A stretch of 7,509 nt of DNA, taken from contig SXHT01000170.1 in assembly GCA_005773095.1 (NCBI GenBank), positions 1-7,509 on the forward strand. The letters are read 5' to 3'. The notes under the pieces are model-generated. The model had not been told where the DNA came from, searched no databases, and saw only the letters and a list, made by a program, of their open reading frames with translations. This DNA comes from Planctomycetaceae bacterium. Lineage in GTDB: Bacteria > Planctomycetota > Planctomycetia > Pirellulales > PALSA-1355. Shown here piece by piece: positions 1-6,968 of the stretch; the stretch's first letter is position 1, and the number at the start of each line of letters is the position of its first letter. The translations under genes and the position numbers were made by a program.

Positions 1-3000
1 AGACCGGCCCACGTGTCCGCGAGCGCGATGCCCGCGTGCAGCACAGACACTTTGGGGGCGGCGATGGCGTTGTTTCGCGGCCTGGGGTCGATCGAACTGG
101 TGGTGATGGTTGCGCCGTTGATTAAGCGGAACTTGTCGGGCAAGTCGGCAGCGACGCGGGCGACAATTTCAAACGTGGCGTACGAAACGGCCGGCATGGC
201 CGACAGTGTGTTTCGCACGGCCATGCCGGTGTTCGAGAGTTCGAAGGCCGGGCCGCTGGTTTGTCGGTGTGAGAGGATCGTCAGGCCATTCGGCAGAAAG
301 TCGGTGACAACGACGTTTTGCGCTTCCGCCCGCGATGCGTTTCGTACTGTAATGGTGTAGACGACATTCGCGCCGGCGATGGCATGCATGGCCGCGGCGA
401 CTTTCACCACAGAAACGTCCGCCGTTGTGACGACGCTGACTGGCGCGGCAACGGATGGCGTCGTTGTTGTAACGATGGCGGGAGCAGCCGGCAGCGGGGC
501 AGCGGGCGGTGTCGCGGTGACGACAGGCGGAGTTTCCACTTTTTGCGACGCTGCAATCGGGGTGGGGGTGGGCAGAACAATAGCCGGCGTCGTCGGCTTC
601 GTTTTAGGTGGAATCAGGGCAGCGGTTGGAGGCGGCAAAGGCGCTGTCGTGACGGCCGATGAAGTTGTGCCCACCGGCGGATCGAAATTGCCGACCAGCG
701 GCAGCGCAAACGGGCTGCCGAACTTGAAGGTCCTGTCGGCGCCCAGCGGGAACGGTGCGAACGGATGGTTGAGCGTCGTGACTGTGTTCGGAATCCGCAC
801 GACCGCAGTCGGATCGTTCGAAATCAACCACCGCCACTCGCCATCACCGCCAAGCGTGCCGGAATCGGGAACCCACAAACCGAGGTCGGCGATGCCGGCG
901 CCATCGAGGTCCGCCACTACCGGGCGATCGAGCTTGCCAAGCGCGCCAAAGGCGATCGTGGCGTCGAGCGTGCCGTTACGATCGAGATCGAAAAACCATG
1001 TGTCGTTTTGATAGGTGCCGAGGTCGTCGTCCCCGTCGCCGTCGAAATCACCGACCACGGGATACCCGCGCATGGCAGTTGGCACCTGCGTGTCGCCGGC
1101 ATCGATATTGCGATTTCCGTTGGTGTCGAGAAACCACCTGGTTCCGTCGAAAACTGCCACCTCATCGCCAGCCGCCGCGATGTTGAAGTTACCCGCCGCC
1201 GCCAGGCCGTTGACCTGCAGGCCGGCCACGGTGGTTGTATCGGCAGCATCGAGCGAGCCGTTGCCATTCGTATCGAAGACAAACCGGAACTGATTGGCAG
1301 CCCGTCCGTACAAGGCAAACACGTCGAACTCGCTCGTGCCCAGCTTGCCCGCGAACCGTTGATCGCTGATGCCGCCGAACTGGAACATCAGATCACGATT
1401 GGTGGCGTCGGCGTTCTGCGGATCGAAGAAACCATTGCCGTTGATGTCGGCCGTAATCGTCGTGCCCGAGTAGACCGCAATCTCAGGAGCGCTATCGATT
1501 GAAAACCGCGCTACAAAGTCCCCCCCAGGCGCGCCATTGCCGCTGGGGAATGTCGGAGTTCCCGGTTGAATGGCGTTGCTCTCACCGTCCAGCTTGTTGC
1601 CCGATGGATCGGTCAGGGAATCGGAAATCGTCAGCGTATAGCGGTCATCGGGCAGCGGTTCAAAGAAGACCACCCGAAGGGTGCCGCTGGCGGGTTGGCC
1701 GGGCACGACTGGATCGGGATCGAAGATCACTTGCTGAATGGGAATGATACCGCCCGCGTCACCTTTGATAGTGAAAAATCCTTCGTGCAACGTCACGACA
1801 TGCTGTGGAATCGAGATCTGCAAGGTGTAGCTTGCGCCGGCGGGCACGGGGGGGCCCAAGATGCCGCCTGCGGCTGCCGTTGCGTTAAAACGCGCCACGC
1901 CGACGACGTACGTGCCAGCGGCGACAAACGTGTACTCGAAGTAAGAATCGAGGCCGCTCGTGCTGCCGCCGGCGCCGAAAGCCGTGCTCGAGTCATCGTT
2001 CGTAAAGGTAGGATTGGGCGCCAGCGGGTTGCCGGCTGAATCGAACAAGAACAGCGTCGAATCAAAACCGGGGGACGTCGCGTCGATATCGAAAATGCCC
2101 GTCACACCCGGGGAGTCGATGGTGAACGAATAATAGTCGTACGTGTCGTCGCCGGCGCCCAGGATCGTGGTGTGGGGAATGGTGGCCGAAGTGTTGTTCG
2201 TGGTGTCGCCGATGTTGCCATCGGCGGTCAAATTGAAGTCACGATCGATGGGTTGGGCGGTGCCCACCGTGTCATTGGGCTCGACTTCCGAAACGTCGCC
2301 GCCGTTGATCGCGGGATCGACAAAACCGCTTTGCCGGACGGGCAAATCGCGGATCCCAATCGAGAGGCTGCTCACCGGCGGCGTTGGACTTCCCGGCTTG
2401 GTCTCGAAGATATTGAACAGCGGCTGGCCGGTAATTCCCAGGCTGGTGACCTGCGGACCCTGAGTGTCAACGATCGCCGGAGCAGCGTTCACCAGAAGGG
2501 AATAGGGCTGATTCGCGCCGTTAATCACGCCGGTGTGGCTGATGCGGATCATGTAATTGCCGGCAATCGGCGAATCGATCACGACTTGCTCGACATTATC
2601 GACCTCATTACGAACCGTGCGCACCGCCCCAGCGCCAGGATTCGCCGGGTTGAGTGACCAAGGGAAAAACACGTTGCCGTTGGGATCGATGATCCGCAGG
2701 TCGAGATCGTTGATGAGCGATTTCGTCGTGTCGTCGACAGTGTTGGGATTCGGATTCGCAGCCCCAGCCGGATCGGTCCAGACGATGGTGACCTTCAGCG
2801 TTCCGTTCTCGTTAGCGGCGACCGGAATGTTCTGAGTAACCCCCAGATAGAGGTTTTCAGAAATAAGGCTGGTCTCGCCCACGACCGGCGTGGTTGCTTT
2901 TGTGATGAACTGGGCAGCCGCGGCCGCGTCGAGCAATCCCCAGCCGGAAGAGTAGTCGGGACCCTTGTTACCGATATCGTGGGCGGTATGAATGAGTGTG

Positions 3001-4940
3001 CCCTTCAAGGTTGCGCTTCGCGGAGTGACACCTTGCTGGTTCTGATAATGCTGCAACACAAGCGCGGCGGAACCTGTGGCGTTGGCCGCGGCGCTCGATG
3101 TGCCAGATTGTGTTCCATAGGCGGTGTCGTTTGTCGCGATCGACGACGTCAGCTCTTGGCCATTTGCCACGAGGTCGGGCTTGATGCGTCCGTCGTCGGT
3201 CGCGCCATACGAGCTGAATGCACTGAGATCGGTCGTGCCCAACGCAGGAAATGGATCGACCGTGACGTCGCGAATCGAACCCACGACCAATGTGTTTTTC
3301 GCGACCTGTTCGTCCGGCAGCGAGTCGAATCCTGTGCCGGAATTGCCGTCGCCAGGCGGCGCAAGCGTGGCCCCCGTGGTCGGCACCAGCCAGTAGTTAA
3401 AACCCAATGGAAATCCACCCGCGGGAGGAACGCTGAACGGAGCAACGTAACCCGTGATTCCAGGCGCGGCGGCGAATTGGTCATCACGATCATCGCCGGC
3501 GGACCAGACGCTAAGAAAATCGTTCGCGGCTACCTGTGCGTTCGCGAAAAGCAAGTCGTCGAGCGCTCGGGCGTCCGCGCCATATTTGCCGAACGCCGGG
3601 TCTTCTGTGGCAAATACCGTCCGATCGGCGAGCCAGACCGATACATCCGCGCCCAGGCCAAGGTCAAGAATCTGCCAACCGCGTGCGGCTGCGTAGGAAT
3701 GATTGCTAAGATCCAGAACCGCGGCGTCGACTGCCAGGTCCATCAGGTCGTTCGCTTCGTTGTACGCAGACAGGTTGATTGCCGTCGCCATTCCTCGCGC
3801 CGAGGCATTAACGCCCGCGGCGGCAATCGTGCCCGCCACGTGCGTGGCATGATCGCTGAATACCGGCGTCGCGGAGTCGACGATCGTGACACGACCAACT
3901 AGTTCTTGGTGCGTCGTCCGCGGATAACTGCTGTCCGGGCCGGCTTGATTGGCCTCGAACAGACCCACGGTGAGGCCGGCGCCCGTCAGGTTTGCCAGGT
4001 CTCCGCCGGATTGCAGACGATTGGTGTTGGTGGTGTCCGCGGCGTTTGCGTTCGTGGGCAGTGCAGGAAGGTCATCAGGATCAATTCCTCTTCCCAACAC
4101 GGCGAATCCCGGTGCGACTACGATCGACTGTCCCGCCAGGCCGAGATAATCAAGACTGCTGCCGCCACGGAATTGGAAGATGTAGCGCCCCGGCTCGGCG
4201 CTTCTTAGACTCTTGGTGACGAGACCGAACGTAGCGTTGCTGTCGAGCAGCAAACCCTCGAGGCCGGATGCAATCAGTTCGTAATTCCTGCCGGGGCCGT
4301 TGAGACTGGCAAAACCGGGACGCGAAAAGACGTCGAAGAATGGCAGGATTGTGTCGCGGGAGATGTCCCAATCGATATTGTCATAGTTGAACTCCAGATC
4401 GAAATCGCCGGCGGCGATATCCGAACGATCGATGATTACCAATTGATAGCTGTTTCGCAGTGCCGGGTCGGCGTCGGCGCCGCCAACCCCGTTCCAGGTG
4501 GCGGCAAACGCGGAGCGGCCGCCGATCATGTCGAAGCCGTAGTTCACAACACCCGCACCCCCCGTAGTGTCCACGTCGGAATAGAACGGCGCGATGATCG
4601 GCGACGGGAGGTCGGCGAGCGCAGACGCAGACCAATTCGGAAGTGCCGCGTCAAACGACACGCTGCCGTTATTGTTGACGAACACTTCACCAAAAGTGTT
4701 GCCGAAGAAACCGGCGTTGAACCCAAGGTTGACTTGCGCGCTGGAGACTTCGTCGCCGGCAGGCAGTGAGAAATCGTCAAACCCACCGAGCGCGCGAATC
4801 GCCAGCAAGCGGCGATCCTCAAGCGGCTCAAACGAGATCGATGAAGTGACAGGGTTTCGACGAGCGTGATCCGCTTTACCCGTTCGCCTGGTCCCGACCG
4901 ATGTGCGCAGGAACCCCAACCAGCCGTTGAAGAATCTCAC
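1..4940 (-). CDS. Giant secreted multidomain subtilisin-like (S8) protease, C-terminus beyond the window
   Basis: One uninterrupted minus-strand frame gives about 1,646 residues and is still open at the left edge. Numbering is from GTG 4940. Residues 37-46 carry EPLEDRRLLA, the planctomycete extracellular motif. Residues 48-245 resemble a nidogen-like domain (APFYSDVDTTGG, DRSDIAAGDFDLEFNYD). Residues 308-680 are the S8 catalytic domain: VGLFEAN (E329 at the usual Asp), SDHATHVAGT (H364), SAGDDRDD (D483 at the oxyanion Asn), RIKPDLVANG and SGTSSAAANATG (S615). Residues 681-818 form the beta-sandwich often following this S8 subgroup (LINDLDLRIIDPNG). A PPC-type domain spans 886-1043 (VEPNDT), then an Ig-like segment (LPDDRYTLTISD), acidic calcium-type repeats (1165-1360), a Pro/Thr linker (1425-1505) and DUF11 (from 1509). 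The probable role is extracellular proteolysis or adhesion. The start is uncertain: GTG 4940 has GGGGA upstream and gives a short basic leader, but ATG 4952 and ATG 5006 are in frame. The frame is closed upstream by TGA at 5076-5078. Confidence 0.93.
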   Translation of the reverse strand, partial: MRFFNGWLGFLRTSVGTRRTGKADHARRNPVTSSISFEPLEDRRLLAIRALGGFDDFSLPAGDEVSSAQVNLGFNAGFFGNTFGEVFVNNNGSVSFDAALPNWSASALADLPSPIIAPFYSDVDTTGGAGVVNYGFDMIGGRSAFAATWNGVGGADADPALRNSYQLVIIDRSDIAAGDFDLEFNYDNIDWDISRDTILPFFDVFSRPGFASLNGPGRNYELIASGLEGLLLDSNATFGLVTKSLRSAEPGRYIFQFRGGSSLDYLGLAGQSIVVAPGFAVLGRGIDPDDLPALPTNANAADTTNTNRLQSGGDLANLTGAGLTVGLFEANQAGPDSSYPRTTHQELVGRVTIVDSATPVFSDHATHVAGTIAAAGVNASARGMATAINLSAYNEANDLMDLAVDAAVLDLSNHSYAAARGWQILDLGLGADVSVWLADRTVFATEDPAFGKYGADARALDDLLFANAQVAANDFLSVWSAGDDRDDQFAAAPGITGYVAPFSVPPAGGFPLGFNYWLVPTTGATLAPPGDGNSGTGFDSLPDEQVAKNTLVVGSIRDVTVDPFPALGTTDLSAFSSYGATDDGRIKPDLVANGQELTSSIATNDTAYGTQSGTSSAAANATGSAALVLQHYQNQQGVTPRSATLKGTLIHTAHDIGNKGPDYSSGWGLLDAAAAAQFITKATTPVVGETSLISENLYLGVTQNIPVAANENGTLKVTIVWTDPAGAANPNPNTVDDTTKSLINDLDLRIIDPNGNVFFPWSLNPANPGAGAVRTVRNEVDNVEQVVIDSPIAGNYMIRISHTGVINGANQPYSLLVNAAPAIVDTQGPQVTSLGITGQPLFNIFETKPGSPTPPVSSLSIGIRDLPVRQSGFVDPAINGGDVSEVEPNDTVGTAQPIDRDFNLTADGNIGDTTNNTSATIPHTTILGAGDDTYDYYSFTIDSPGVTGIFDIDATSPGFDSTLFLFDSAGNPLAPNPTFTNDDSSTAFGAGGSTSGLDSYFEYTFVAAGTYVVGVARFNATAAAGGILGPPVPAGASYTLQISIPQHVVTLHEGFFTIKGDAGGIIPIQQVIFDPDPVVPGQPASGTLRVVFFEPLPDDRYTLTISDSLTDPSGNKLDGESNAIQPGTPTFPSGNGAPGGDFVARFSIDSAPEIAVYSGTTITADINGNGFFDPQNADATNRDLMFQFGGISDQRFAGKLGTSEFDVFALYGRAANQFRFVFDTNGNGSLDAADTTTVAGLQVNGLAAAGNFNIAAAGDEVAVFDGTRWFLDTNGNRNIDAGDTQVPTAMRGYPVVGDFDGDGDDDLGTYQNDTWFFDLDRNGTLDATIAFGALGKLDRPVVADLDGAGIADLGLWVPDSGTLGGDGEWRWLISNDPTAVVRIPNTVTTLNHPFAPFPLGADRTFKFGSPFALPLVGNFDPPVGTTSSAVTTAPLPPPTAALIPPKTKPTTPAIVLPTPTPIAASQKVETPPVVTATPPAAPLPAAPAIVTTTTPSVAAPVSVVTTADVSVVKVAAAMHAIAGANVVYTITVRNASRAEAQNVVVTDFLPNGLTILSHRQTSGPAFELSNTGMAVRNTLSAMPAVSYATFEIVARVAADLPDKFRLINGATITTSSIDPRPRNNAIAAPKVSVLHAGIALADTWAG
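426..671 (-). other. Low-complexity Pro/Thr/Ala-rich linker in the S8 protease gene
   Basis: About 80 residues (1425-1505) are dominated by Pro, Thr, Ala and Val, with short runs such as PTPTPIAAS and TATPPAAPLPAAPA. Such segments usually separate folded domains of surface proteins and may be glycosylated. Here it sits between the acidic repeats and the DUF11 domain, consistent with a stalk between the enzymatic half and a C-terminal surface-associated part that lies outside the window. Confidence 0.75.
863..1448 (-). repeat. Acidic calcium-binding-type repeat region within the S8 protease gene
   Basis: This stretch encodes residues 1165-1360 of the protease. It carries at least six short acidic loops: DINGNGFFD (from 1165), DTNGNGSLD (1223), DTNGNRNID (1272), DFDGDGDDD (1298), DLDRNGTLD (1318) and DLDGAGIAD (1344). 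The spacing is irregular (roughly 20-58 residues). The loops resemble dockerin, thrombospondin type 3 and FG-GAP/VCBS calcium sites, and the WFLD/WFFD strands between them suggest a propeller-like or stacked beta fold. The repeats are recognisable in protein but diverged in DNA. Calcium binding is inferred from the motifs. Confidence 0.72.
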
Positions 4941-5050
4941 AGGTGTCCCCATCCCAGAAGCCGCTGCCAGCGATGCGCCAAGCGTCGCCGCATTAGCTAG
5001 CACCATGCGCGCGACGGGCGTCCTTGCCAATCTCAGAATCTCTGTGGCTG

Positions 5051-5079
5051 AGGCTAACGCTCGCCCTGGGCACTGTCAA
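5051..5079 (-). promoter_or_regulatory. Candidate sigma70-type promoter for the S8 protease gene
   Basis: On the minus strand a perfect TTGACA (5079-5074) is followed after 17 bases by TAGCCT (5056-5051), which matches only three of six positions of the -10 consensus. Transcription would begin near 5044, upstream of all considered start codons (5006, 4952, 4940). The -35 box and the spacing are good and the -10 is weak, so this is a candidate only. Confidence 0.3.
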
Positions 5080-5109
5080 GTAATATGACGAGCAGTTCGA
5101 AACGATCAC

Positions 5110-5162
5110 GTCGTCGGCAAGCACGACGGATTTTCAATCCGTCCCGTGCCGCTGCCGCCGAC
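5110..5162. other. Long imperfect hairpin between the barrel and protease genes
   Basis: The two halves pair as follows: 5110-5113 with 5159-5162, 5115-5119 with 5153-5157, 5121-5124 with 5146-5149, and a perfect 8-bp core GACGGATT/AATCCGTC (5125-5132 with 5136-5143) around a 3-base loop. That is 21 base pairs with small interruptions. There is no T-run after it on either strand, so it does not look like a classical intrinsic terminator. It lies about 145 bases past the stop codon of the barrel gene and could be an RNA 3' end or processing structure, or a REP-like element. Confidence 0.6.
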
Positions 5163-5163
5163 T

Positions 5164-5306
5164 TCCTCGTGCCACGGCCGACGAGCTGGCTAGCCGGAAT
5201 AGCAGTTGCTGGCCGGGTCGCGAGTGCGACACGAAGGAATGACTTGCGATTACTCGTCAAATGTCTCGGGAGCAGTCCCTAGCCAGGCAGAACCCGGGCA
5301 CGAGGA
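5164..5306. other. Fold-back inverted repeats directly after the barrel gene
   Basis: A perfect 10-bp inverted repeat (TCCTCGTGCC at 5164-5173, complement at 5297-5306) encloses a second perfect 8-bp pair (CTGGCTAG at 5186-5193, complement at 5279-5286). A small hairpin, GTCGC-GAGT-GCGAC, sits inside at 5217-5230. The outer right arm abuts the stop codon of the barrel gene (5307-5309). Read on the minus strand, the whole 3' untranslated part of that transcript could fold back on itself. No protein-coding signal is convincing here. Function is unknown. Confidence 0.45.
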
Positions 5307-6554
5307 TCAGAATGCCAACTGCGCGCGGGCCGTCAGACCGTCGAACGTCAGCACTTCGTCGCTGGGAGAGAAGCTGCGGTCCTGTACCGCGTCGATCCAA
5401 ACAGGCATGGTAACGGAGTTGAACCATGCGGAAATCATATAGCCCGCAGAGAGACGCAGATGCCCCCCGGGGCTTAGCCAGGCGAGGCCCAGTTCCAGGT
5501 CGACAACCGGCACGATGCGGTCCTCGGAAATCGCGGTGCTGGCTTCCACACCGTTGAATTGATTGGCCTGCGTGTACGAGGCGTCGAACTGTCCCACCAG
5601 CACATTGAGAATGCCCGACCCGTAAGCGCGGAAGCCTATATCAGGCAACAACGCGCGTTCACCAATCAGTCCCAGGCGTATGCCCGCGCCGGTAAAGTCG
5701 ATGTTCGTGTTTACACTGGTGGTTCCATCGGGCGGCGCGAAGGGATACGTGGCTGAGAAGGTTTGAGTCAAGTCTGCATACCGCGCGCCCAGTAAGTAGC
5801 CGAACCAAAAATGCGGGCAACAGTACCCCATCACCATGTAGTCGGCGTCAATAAATTGAAAGTCGATCGCGTAGTTGGCCACTGCTTGTTCGGCCGTGAA
5901 GCCGGCATTGAAAGTGCCCGGGAACAAAGTCAGTGGATTGATGACGAGCGGCGCGGTGCTGGCGACGCTATTGGACGTTTGACTCTCGTACCACGAGTAG
6001 GTGAGTTCAATCAGCGAGTCTTCCGTGAGAGTAAAGAACCCGCCCGCGCGAAAACCCGGTTCGTATCCCAAGTCAGCCACAGCCACCGGACCGGCCGGCG
6101 TGGTGCCGATCGCGCCCGTGCCGTCTTGCGGCACGGCAAATGGCACATCGGCTCCGCGCGGGTGAAGATACAAGAACTCACCGAACACGCCCACATACTT
6201 GTTGAAGAACATGGGCGACAGGTTGTCGCTCGCCATCCCGTAAGCCGGCTGCCCCGCCATTTGCGTGCCTGGCGGCGGTGGGCCAATCATGGCCCGCGTG
6301 GGATCCTGGTCGAAGTAGACCACGGGTGCTTGAGCCATGGGAGCCTGGCCGCGTACCACAAGCGGTGGCGCCAGCTCCACATCCTGCCACTGCTGGGCGA
6401 CCGCCGCCGATGATAATCCCAGGCAGCCCACAAGCGCGCAGCATATAGCCGTCGAGGTAATTGACCTGGCGCGCCCTGCGAGAGTTTCCGCCGTGGCGGG
6501 CGCCCTCACGTCCATCAGCCCGCTCAAGCGGGAACTCCAGCGCGGTCTTTTCAT
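5307..6554 (-). CDS. Lpg1974-like outer-membrane beta-barrel (pore-forming) protein
   Basis: The 415-residue product begins at ATG 6554, chosen because GAGGA lies 8 bases upstream and the peptide then opens MKRPRW. Residues 1-30 are a long basic n-region, about 31-50 form the hydrophobic stretch, and AVA/QQ (after 53) fits signal peptidase I. A short Pro/Gln-rich segment follows (VVYFDQDP, IGPPPPG), then from about residue 120 a barrel with alternating aromatic strands: GVFGEFLYLHPRGA, LIELTYSWYES, FGYLLGARYADLTQTF, GIRLGLIGERALLPD, RIVPVVDLELGLAW and LRLSAGYMISAWFNSV. It ends FDGLTARAQLAF, with the C-terminal Phe expected for BAM-assembled barrels. These blocks match the planctomycete version of the Lpg1974 (Legionella OMP) family as I know it. 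The probable role is an outer-membrane channel, with substrate unknown. LVGC (41-44) could be read as a lipobox, but I prefer the AVA site. The protease gene lies downstream on the same strand, 366 bases away. Confidence 0.9.
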   Translation of the reverse strand: MKRPRWSSRLSGLMDVRAPATAETLAGRARSITSTAICCALVGCLGLSSAAVAQQWQDVELAPPLVVRGQAPMAQAPVVYFDQDPTRAMIGPPPPGTQMAGQPAYGMASDNLSPMFFNKYVGVFGEFLYLHPRGADVPFAVPQDGTGAIGTTPAGPVAVADLGYEPGFRAGGFFTLTEDSLIELTYSWYESQTSNSVASTAPLVINPLTLFPGTFNAGFTAEQAVANYAIDFQFIDADYMVMGYCCPHFWFGYLLGARYADLTQTFSATYPFAPPDGTTSVNTNIDFTGAGIRLGLIGERALLPDIGFRAYGSGILNVLVGQFDASYTQANQFNGVEASTAISEDRIVPVVDLELGLAWLSPGGHLRLSAGYMISAWFNSVTMPVWIDAVQDRSFSPSDEVLTFDGLTARAQLAF

Positions 6555-6562
6555 CCGAACGT

Positions 6563-6567
6563 TCCTC
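6563..6567 (-). promoter_or_regulatory. Shine-Dalgarno that fixes the barrel gene start
   Basis: GAGGA on the minus strand lies 8 bases before ATG 6554. The same frame stays open to an ATG at 6794, but that extension would put about 80 residues without any export signal in front of the signal peptide. This site therefore supports the shorter protein. Confidence 0.75.
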
Positions 6568-6740
6568 AGGGCGGATAGCGGATAAAATCGGGGCGGGACT
6601 CTAGCAAAGCCTAAAACGGGGGTCCATAGCATTCGGCCTGGCATGGCACAAACCCGTCGCGTCAATGAGGGATGCAGTGCTCCGGTCTTCTTGCTCGGCA
6701 GCCCTCGCGAACGCTTCGGGTTGGTGTATTCCCACTTGCG

Positions 6741-6867
6741 ACCGTTCACGGGCAAAGAGAAGGGGCACATGTCCCCGGGAGCCACGTTGGACAACCTCCT
6801 GACCGAACGATGTGCCTCTGGCGCGAATTCTCCGGGAAAATGAGCCAGTCCCCGGCCCGTGAACGGT
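6741..6867. repeat. Nested inverted repeat (possible structured RNA or REP-like element)
   Basis: ACCGTTCACGGGC at 6741-6753 is matched by its exact complement at 6855-6867 (13 bp, extendable by a G-T pair 6740/6868). Inside it, AGGGGCACAT at 6761-6770 pairs with 6810-6819 through ten positions with one G-T pair. Further short pairings occur in the loop (GTTG/CAAC near 6786-6795). Both wobble pairs are G-T on the plus strand, which mildly favours a plus-strand RNA ahead of the oxidoreductase gene. A dispersed palindromic element is the alternative. Confidence 0.55.
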
Positions 6868-6927
6868 TACTCCCACTATTCTTCTTGCTCGCCGTAGATT
6901 ACAAAAACAGCTTGAGGTTAGAGTACC

Positions 6928-6961
6928 TGTAATCCCCCTCTTTCCCTCCCTCCCTGTTTCT
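6928..6961 (+). promoter_or_regulatory. Candidate -10 box and pyrimidine-rich leader of the oxidoreductase gene
   Basis: TGTAAT at 6928-6933 matches five of six positions of the -10 consensus. The -35 region is poor; the best candidate is AAAACA at 6904-6909 with an 18-base spacer. The hexamer runs straight into an uninterrupted 23-base pyrimidine stretch (6933-6955) that continues, with one G, to 6961. Transcription from here would give a leader of about 38 bases made mostly of C and T before the ribosome binding site. The promoter call is tentative; the tract itself is plain. Confidence 0.3.
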
Positions 6962-6964
6962 GGC

Positions 6965-6968
6965 AGGA
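6965..6968 (+). promoter_or_regulatory. Shine-Dalgarno of the oxidoreductase gene
   Basis: AGGA lies 9 bases before ATG 6978. It supports this start, which places the twin-arginine motif at residues 14-20 of the protein. Confidence 0.65.

Noticed and set aside
2979..3902. A 307-residue plus-strand reading frame opposite the protease gene, and others such as 765-1502 and 379-1011.
   Set aside because: These are antisense to well-recognised protein domains, have Arg/Gly/Val-biased composition typical of GC-rich shadow frames, and match no family I know.
5121..5149. A tRNA-Glu-like anticodon arm (ACGGA-TTTTCAA-TCCGT, anticodon TTC on the plus strand), possibly an attachment-site remnant.
   Set aside because: There is no D arm, T arm or acceptor stem at the right distances, and the pairing continues beyond an anticodon arm as a long hairpin.
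5110..5162. The hairpin as an intrinsic terminator of the barrel gene.
   Set aside because: No T-run follows the stem on either strand and the stem has several interruptions, so terminator function is not supported by sequence alone.
5054..5260. Small overlapping frames on both strands in the gap (minus 5054-5260, plus 5085-5282).
   Set aside because: They are Arg/Ala-rich, overlap the hairpins, have no clear ribosome binding site and no recognisable motif; the DNA is better explained by its inverted repeats.
6623..6665. A TTGACG on the minus strand (6665-6660) as a -35 box for the barrel gene.
   Set aside because: No acceptable -10 box lies 15-19 bases downstream; the nearest TATGGA-like hexamer (6628-6623) is about 31 bases away.
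6555..6794. An 80-residue N-terminal extension of the barrel protein to ATG 6794.
   Set aside because: It would bury the signal peptide inside the protein. ATG 6554 has a well-placed GAGGA, and the extension shows no protein-like features and crosses the nested inverted repeat.
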